Origin: Thermoproteales archaeon
GTDB lineage: Archaea > Thermoproteota > Thermoprotei > Thermoproteales > Thermocladiaceae
DNA length: 10,850 nt
Assembly: GCA_027068725.1 (NCBI GenBank)
Contig: JAMOMD010000154.1
Location: 1 to 10,850, forward strand
Direction of reading: 5' to 3'
Shown here: positions 7,160 to 10,850 of the stretch, one piece after another
Numbering within the stretch: position 1 is the stretch's first letter
How the letters are laid out: each line of letters starts with the position of its first letter
The notes under the pieces: model-generated
What the model saw: only the letters and a program-made list of their open reading frames with translations
The model's database searches: none
Told to the model about the DNA's origin: nothing
Made by a program: the position numbers and the translations under genes

Positions 7160-7167
7160 CTTAATAA
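7160..7167 (-). promoter_or_regulatory. TATA-like box for the 51-codon gene
   Basis: On the minus strand TTATTAAG lies about 30 nt before the ATG. The identical octamer stands before the divergent 70-codon gene. Predicted leader is about 4 nt. Confidence 0.6.
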
Positions 7168-7230
7168 CTTTTTCCATGTTAATTATTACCTTCTTACCTT
7201 TGTATGTAATATGCCTGAAGTAGACAATGT

Positions 7231-7238
7231 TTATTAAG
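7231..7238 (+). promoter_or_regulatory. TATA-like box for the 70-codon gene
   Basis: TTATTAAG, identical to the box of the divergent gene, is centred about 33 nt before the ATG at 7268. The predicted leader is about 8 nt. The bases just before the start (TACTGAGAACC) also resemble those of the divergent gene (TACTGACC). Confidence 0.6.
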
Positions 7239-7267
7239 GAGCGTATTGTGACTTATTACTGAGAACC

Positions 7268-7480
7268 ATGTGCGCACCTGTATCAGTAACAACACTACAT
7301 GCTGTGCTCACGACGAACCTTCTACAAGCATGGTATGTTAGCCAGGTACTAGGTGCTATGGGAACTGTTGCAGCTGTCATAATGTCAATAAGAACAAACG
7401 TGCTAGAGTTTCTCAAGGCAAAAGCGCCTAGACTAATGTCAGGAATACTTAACATAGTAAAAGCATTTAGACTACGCTAA
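7268..7480 (+). CDS. Small membrane-associated protein beginning MCAPV (70 aa)
   Basis: No known family is recognised. The protein opens MCAPVSVTTLHAV, has a moderately hydrophobic segment at about residues 18-41 (VSQVLGAMGTVAAVIMSI) and a long basic C-terminal part (KAKAPRLMSGILNIVKAFRLR) that could form an amphipathic helix. It resembles the divergent 51-residue protein at the N-terminus (MC-x-PV-x-VT), in the G-(S/T)-V core followed by Arg, and at LK near the end of the shorter protein; the extra 19 residues are unique to this copy. A similarly long frame exists on the opposite strand (7234-7455), but the shared promoter and paralogy favour the plus strand. The gene ends 77 bp before the radical SAM gene and could be part of that cluster, though that gene has promoter-like sequence of its own. 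Confidence 0.72.
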   Translation: MCAPVSVTTLHAVLTTNLLQAWYVSQVLGAMGTVAAVIMSIRTNVLEFLKAKAPRLMSGILNIVKAFRLR

Positions 7481-7490
7481 TCATTCTCTA

Positions 7491-7500
7491 GATATAAAAG
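7491..7500 (+). promoter_or_regulatory. TATA-like box for the radical SAM-membrane protein transcript
   Basis: GATATAAAAG is centred about 62 nt before the ATG, giving a predicted leader of about 37 nt that would include the GGTG motif. A second AT-rich candidate, TTTTAAAA near 7518-7525, would give a short leader without it. The T-rich stretch at 7511-7521 might also end transcription of the 70-codon gene. Confidence 0.4.
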
Positions 7501-7547
7501 TACAAACAAATTTTTAATTTTAAAACCTTTTGAGAAATATTTCTATT

Positions 7548-7551
7548 GGTG
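7548..7551 (+). promoter_or_regulatory. Shine-Dalgarno-like GGTG before the radical SAM gene
   Basis: GGTG lies 6 nt before the ATG and can pair with the archaeal 16S anti-SD. It is the only clear ribosome binding site noticed upstream of a gene in this window; the other first genes look leaderless or nearly so. Confidence 0.45.
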
Positions 7552-7557
7552 TAGAGT

Positions 7558-8388
7558 ATGGTTATAACTCGACTAATACGACCAACAATACTGCAAGTTG
7601 AGACAACTAACGATTGTAATCTAAACTGTAAGATATGTATGCGAAGGCATTTGAGAAGACCTGTTGGATATATGTCTTTTGAAGATTTCAAGACTCTCCC
7701 TCTCAAGGAGTTTAAGGAGATATGTCTACATGGATGGGGAGAGCCTCTCCTACATCCTGACATCTTTAAATTTGTAAAGTATGTGAAATCTCTCGGTCTA
7801 AAGGCAAGTCTTGGCACAAATGGTCTCCTAGTTGATAAAAGAATGGACGAGATATTTGAAAGCGGTCTAGACGAGATTGCGTTTGGCATATATACTCTGA
7901 AAGGAAAGTCTAAGGTTATTGAGAATCTTAGAGAACTTGTTGAAGAGAAGAAAAAGAGGAAGGCAAAATTGACAATATACATAGACATAACTATTTGGAG
8001 AGATAATTTAGAGGAAATACCTGAGATTGTAAAGCTTGGCCTTGATATCGGTGTTGATGGAATTGTACTTCATAGAGTATTCAACATATATGGTGTAGAT
8101 CCCGATGTTCATTATATATCTGAAGAGGAGGAGAAACAGCTCTTCGAGACCGTTAAGAAGATTGGTGGTAAAAGAGTTTATCTTCCTATAAAACACTTTA
8201 ATCCATGTAGAGTTGTTCTCCATACTATGTTTGTTACTTGGGACTTCAAGCAGACTCCCTGTGTATTTCTTTCAGAATACTACCTAGGCGATGCTAAGGG
8301 TATAGATTTTAAAACTATGTTAGAAAGGCATTTAAAGTTCGTTTCGAAGATGAGAAGCCATGACATCTGTAGCAAGTGTTTCTGGTAG
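7558..8388 (+). CDS. Radical SAM protein with C-terminal SPASM/Twitch-like cysteine domain
   Basis: A 276-residue radical SAM enzyme. The [4Fe-4S]-SAM motif C-x3-C-x2-C is C20/C24/C27 in TTNDCNLNCKICMR. HGWGEPLLHP (58-67) is the GGE-like SAM-binding strand and GTNG (86-89) a further core motif. The C-terminal part has four more cysteines, C217, C235, C271 and C274, in the pattern NPCR..VTWDFKQTPCVF..DICSKCFW. This matches the start and end of SPASM domains, but the number suits a single auxiliary cluster (Twitch type). Such enzymes often modify peptides or proteins; some act on small molecules or lipids. Substrate unknown. The protein ends almost directly at the last cysteine pair. The final 29 bp overlap the next gene in another frame, pointing to coupled translation. 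AT-rich codons compared with the helicase and TPR genes. Confidence 0.92.
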   Translation: MVITRLIRPTILQVETTNDCNLNCKICMRRHLRRPVGYMSFEDFKTLPLKEFKEICLHGWGEPLLHPDIFKFVKYVKSLGLKASLGTNGLLVDKRMDEIFESGLDEIAFGIYTLKGKSKVIENLRELVEEKKKRKAKLTIYIDITIWRDNLEEIPEIVKLGLDIGVDGIVLHRVFNIYGVDPDVHYISEEEEKQLFETVKKIGGKRVYLPIKHFNPCRVVLHTMFVTWDFKQTPCVFLSEYYLGDAKGIDFKTMLERHLKFVSKMRSHDICSKCFW

Positions 8389-8944
8389 TGGTAGTATAGT
8401 AAGCTCTGTAAAGAGATTGTTTATATGTGTAATATTTGCATATATCAACTTTATAGTATCTTTCTACGCAGGTGAACCTATAAAGAACTATTTCACTATG
8501 TTACTTAACTCTGTTCCTATGATATCTGTCCCATTTGCAGGTTTAGTAGTTCTTGAGAGCGCATTGTACATATTTTTCATTAGTCTTTCATACAGGCTTG
8601 CTGGACCTATCTACGGTATTGTGACTGCACTACTTACAGCATCTTTCTTTCTCCTGATGGGGCCGTGGTGTGGCATACTGAGGCCATACTACTTCAGTGT
8701 GTTTGGATTCGTGGCATTCATCGTCATGGGGGTCCTCGTTGAGCGTGCTAATGGTGGTTTTGCTAATCTTGCATTTGGTCTAGTGAACTGGGCTGCAGCT
8801 GCCGCATTTGGCGTATCTAAAGTCACACCGCTTGGTGTTGTCGTGTTTAGCATCTGTGCATTTGCTACAGGACTAGCAGCTGACTATGCTGCACGTGCGG
8901 TTTCTCGTGTAGTATATCCGCACGTGTCTCGCGCTCTCTCCTAA
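8360..8944 (+). CDS. Polytopic membrane protein, about six spans, ECF S-component-like at best
   Basis: A 194-residue hydrophobic protein with probable spans near residues 19-36, 55-77, 81-100, 110-127, 133-151 and 156-175. Size and six-helix layout resemble substrate-binding (S) components of ECF transporters, and the GPIYGIVTALLTASFFLLMGP region is the kind of segment seen there, but no diagnostic motif is evident and no ECF ATPase or T-component is in the window; the family is unassigned. The ATG at 8360 lies inside the radical SAM gene, giving a 29-bp overlap. An in-frame TTG at 8417 would remove most of a Ser/Val-rich N-terminus (TSVASVSGSGSIVSS) and cannot be excluded as the true start. 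Overlap with the radical SAM gene suggests a shared role, perhaps transport of its substrate or product. Confidence 0.8.
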   Translation: MTSVASVSGSGSIVSSVKRLFICVIFAYINFIVSFYAGEPIKNYFTMLLNSVPMISVPFAGLVVLESALYIFFISLSYRLAGPIYGIVTALLTASFFLLMGPWCGILRPYYFSVFGFVAFIVMGVLVERANGGFANLAFGLVNWAAAAAFGVSKVTPLGVVVFSICAFATGLAADYAARAVSRVVYPHVSRALS

Positions 8945-8948
8945 ATGT

Positions 8949-8978
8949 TGATAACACGTACTAACGTTAGTATTATCA
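8949..8978. repeat. Inverted repeat after the membrane-protein gene
   Basis: A perfect 12-bp palindrome, ACTAACGTTAGT (8960-8971), is flanked by a second inverted pair, TGATAA (8949-8954) and TTATCA (8973-8978). It begins 5 nt after the stop codon and 70 nt before the TPR gene. It could be a transcript-end hairpin of the radical SAM operon or a dimeric regulator site. No T-run follows at once. Confidence 0.6.
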
Positions 8979-9017
8979 CGCGTATCTCGAATGTAATACA
9001 GCGATATGTACGTAACA

Positions 9018-9025
9018 CTTAATAT
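9018..9025 (+). promoter_or_regulatory. TATA-like box for the TPR protein gene
   Basis: CTTAATAT, preceded by CA, is centred about 28 nt before the ATG; the mRNA would be essentially leaderless. Confidence 0.5.
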
Positions 9026-9049
9026 CATAACTACGTCATATAGTGTGCA

Positions 9050-10654
9050 ATGTCACGAGCAAAGTTCGGAGCAGCCCTCGCCATAGGCATTCTCTGCATC
9101 ATTGGCATAATAGTCCTAGGCACAATGATGTACATGACATACACAAAGCACGAGCAAGCCCTGAAGTACCTAGACCTTGGCGTGAAGTACGTCAATCTCG
9201 AGCTTGACGCATTTGGAAACGGTAATGCAAGTGCAGCACTAAGCTACTTCCATGAAGCAGTGAAGTACCTTACAGAGGCTATCAAGCTAGATCCAAACCT
9301 CGGCATAGCTTACTATGATCTGTGTGTTGCATATGGTAATGACGGCTTCTTCCATCACTACTACAAGCTGCCTAATGATACATCATTCCTACAGGCAATA
9401 CCATGGTACAAGAGACACACATGCGATCACTGCATCCCTGGTCCTTACGCACCACAGTACCCCGGCTACAAGTGGATGAAGCTTGCACAGATGGCATTTG
9501 AGAAGGCTCTATACTACTGTAATCTCTGTATCAAGAAGTTCCCCAACATTGCACCACTATGCTACGCACAGCTGGGAGCAATATACTACGACTACTGTGA
9601 CAACTTCACATGTCGTCAGAAGTATGTGCTACACTACCTGTACAAGGCACTTGAGTACAAGAATGTTATAGAGAAGTACGCAGGAGCTTACGGTCTCGCA
9701 GCAGTGTACCAGAACATTGCTAGAACATACCTAGCAATGGCCGAGCCCTGGAAGGCAGTGATATTCTACAACAAGTCAATACACCTGTACCCAATAGACA
9801 CAGCTGTCGAGCACATAATGTGGGCACTAATAGACCTAGGAAAGTGGAAAGAGACGTACAGATGGTCTTTCTACTACATACACAAGTGGTCTTACGAGGC
9901 TGACCTAGGCCTAATGCCTGGTGCTGTAGCAACGTTCTACCTAGGATGGGCATGCTACGAGAACGACACGTACTCCTGCATGATGAAGTGGTGGAGAATT
10001 GCACTAAACTTCTGTAACACAATAATAACAAAGTTCGGCCCAAGCTCTGACTACTATGGTGAGGCATGTAGATTGAAGAGCCTAATAGAGTTCTACCTGG
10101 CACAGTGGTACATCAGGCATGGAGAGAAGAAGAAAGGACTAGAACTACTCGAGACAGCGTACAAGGCACTAGAGACAGATGTCAAGGAAATGACAGAGCA
10201 CATAAAGTGCCCAGGCACACCTGCAGAAGTACCACCTTCGTACTATGAGAGAGCACTAGCCTACTACTACATGTCAATAATCGACCAGTACTTCAACAAC
10301 ACAGCAAAAGCAATACAGGAACTGAAGCTAGCCATAAGAGACCTGAAGTGGCTTATTGACCATCCAGTATTCACTAACAGAGAAGTAGCTCATAGAAACT
10401 ACTACATACTTGGCTTCATTGGCCTGGCAGGAGTCTACATAAGACTATACTACCTAACACACAACGCAACATACCTAACACTAGCAAAGAATGTACTAAC
10501 GAAGCTACAGCATGTCCTATTCACGAATCCAGAACTACAGGGCTGGAAGATGTTCTTTGAAAGAAAGTATGGAACAAACATAGCAGAAGGACTATACGAG
10601 AAGATCCTGCAGTTCAAGGGCGTGCCAGTATACTTCGGAGTACTAGAGCACTAA
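9050..10654 (+). CDS. Membrane-anchored, probably cell-surface TPR protein rich in cysteine and tyrosine
   Basis: A 534-residue protein with an N-terminal span at about 8-29 after a short basic head (SRAKFG), predicting N-terminus in and the large domain outside. The rest is helical with TPR-like units: AALSYFHEAVKYLTEAIKLDP (62-82) is the clearest, and further units appear near 148-180, 215-250 and 345-375. Outside the span there are 13 cysteines, several as C-x2-C pairs (125/128, 157/160) or close pairs (183/188, 302/310), and seven N-x-S/T sequons (N59, N109, N185, N241, N305, N416, N472), fitting an exported, disulfide-bonded glycoprotein. Tyr and Trp are abundant. Codons are strongly biased to A- and C-ending forms (TAC, ACA, CTA, ATA), unlike the radical SAM gene, suggesting high expression or a different history. 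No enzymatic motif; probably a scaffold or binding protein. Confidence 0.82.
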   Translation: MSRAKFGAALAIGILCIIGIIVLGTMMYMTYTKHEQALKYLDLGVKYVNLELDAFGNGNASAALSYFHEAVKYLTEAIKLDPNLGIAYYDLCVAYGNDGFFHHYYKLPNDTSFLQAIPWYKRHTCDHCIPGPYAPQYPGYKWMKLAQMAFEKALYYCNLCIKKFPNIAPLCYAQLGAIYYDYCDNFTCRQKYVLHYLYKALEYKNVIEKYAGAYGLAAVYQNIARTYLAMAEPWKAVIFYNKSIHLYPIDTAVEHIMWALIDLGKWKETYRWSFYYIHKWSYEADLGLMPGAVATFYLGWACYENDTYSCMMKWWRIALNFCNTIITKFGPSSDYYGEACRLKSLIEFYLAQWYIRHGEKKKGLELLETAYKALETDVKEMTEHIKCPGTPAEVPPSYYERALAYYYMSIIDQYFNNTAKAIQELKLAIRDLKWLIDHPVFTNREVAHRNYYILGFIGLAGVYIRLYYLTHNATYLTLAKNVLTKLQHVLFTNPELQGWKMFFERKYGTNIAEGLYEKILQFKGVPVYFGVLEH

Positions 10655-10762
10655 GAAAGCTGACAGAAACTCCTCAAACATAGACTTCTAACTTCAAACC
10701 AAGTCCATTCACAAACTTATCATTCCCACCTTTCTTCTCTCATCTTTTCCTACTCAACATTA
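10655..10762 (+). terminator. G-poor, pyrimidine-rich 3' region after the TPR gene
   Basis: After the stop codon the plus strand becomes very poor in G. Between about 10722 and 10760 it is almost all C and T (for example CCTTTCTTCTCTCATC, allowing for spacing), with T-rich bursts such as CATCTTTTCC. A pyrimidine-rich tract like this could release RNA polymerase downstream of the TPR gene. No hairpin and no open reading frame of useful length was found on either strand. Confidence 0.35.
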
Positions 10763-10820
10763 CTGATCAGCGTATAGCCCTCTCCTCATCCTGTCAGGGG
10801 CCTATCAATTCATCACTCAC
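10763..10820 (-). ncRNA. C/D box guide sRNA (2'-O-methylation guide)
   Basis: On the minus strand all four boxes occur with canonical spacing: C box GTGATGA (10810-10816), a 12-nt guide (10798-10809), D' box CTGA (10794-10797), a 4-nt spacer, C' box ATGAGGA with one mismatch to RUGAUGA (10783-10789), a second 12-nt guide (10771-10782), and D box CTGA (10767-10770). The bases outside C and D (TGA and TCA) can form a short closing stem. The box-to-box length is 50 nt, typical of archaeal C/D sRNAs, which with L7Ae, Nop5 and fibrillarin direct ribose methylation. The first guide, ATTGATAGGCCC, is complementary to GGGCCUAUCA, which from memory resembles a conserved stretch of archaeal 16S rRNA near E. 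coli position 250. Target of the second guide (GAGGGCTATACG) not identified. Ends are approximate; its promoter would lie at or beyond the window edge. Confidence 0.78.
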
Positions 10821-10850
10821 TACTCAACAATCACTGAACTCTCATTTTCA

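Noticed and set aside
7234..7455. A 73-codon minus-strand frame opposite the 70-codon gene
   Set aside because: The plus-strand frame has a TATA-like box matching that of its divergent paralogue and a related N-terminus; the minus frame has neither.
7488..7988. A 166-codon minus-strand frame
   Set aside because: It lies opposite the radical SAM gene, which has all its motifs; the antisense frame shows no recognisable domain.
9720..10103. A 127-codon minus-strand frame inside the TPR gene
   Set aside because: It is caused by the codon bias of the TPR gene, which has a clear TM anchor, repeats and promoter.
1..10850. tRNA or rRNA genes, CRISPR arrays, insertion sequences, attachment sites, replication origin
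   Set aside because: By eye I found no T-loop consensus, no regularly spaced repeats, no transposase or integrase motifs and no clustered origin-binding repeats. A covariance-model search would be needed for certainty on RNA genes.

Overview
The window looks like chromosomal DNA of a hyperthermophilic or thermophilic archaeon of the Thermoproteota (Crenarchaeota), perhaps Desulfurococcales-like; the lineage is an inference. Support comes from an archaeal Hel308 helicase, the start of an archaeal Nre-type DNA-repair gene, a likely C/D box sRNA, TTG and GTG starts, and TATA-like boxes (often ending TTAAG or TTAAT) placed so that most transcripts would be leaderless or nearly so. No tRNA, rRNA, CRISPR array, insertion sequence or integrase was recognised.

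Layout. Positions 1-2296, minus strand: the 5' end of an Nre repair gene, an RNase Z-like metallo-beta-lactamase hydrolase, and a GT4-type glycosyltransferase 5 bp upstream of the hydrolase. Positions 2297-2520 form a divergent promoter region. Positions 2521-6035, plus strand: Hel308 with a C-terminal PCNA-binding (PIP) motif, then a very divergent histone-deacetylase-fold protein with an acidic insertion. Positions 6007-6831, minus strand: orotidine 5'-phosphate decarboxylase, overlapping the previous gene tail to tail.

Positions 6978-8944 hold the least ordinary locus. Two small genes, 51 and 70 codons, are transcribed away from each other. Both proteins begin Met-Cys-(Thr/Ala)-Pro-Val-x-Val-Thr and both genes have nearly the same promoter. 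The 51-codon one is easily missed. The plus-strand copy is followed by a radical SAM enzyme with a C-terminal auxiliary-cluster domain, which overlaps a polytopic membrane protein. The arrangement (small proteins, radical SAM enzyme, membrane protein) invites the hypothesis of a peptide- or membrane-protein-modifying system; that is inference only.

Positions 9050-10654, plus strand: a membrane-anchored, probably cell-surface TPR protein with many cysteines and N-glycosylation sequons and a distinct codon bias. The last 200 bases are G-poor on the plus strand and contain, on the minus strand, a well-formed C/D box guide RNA with two 12-nt guides. Genome-maintenance genes (Nre, Hel308) lie near each other; the remaining genes are metabolic, surface or of unknown role.
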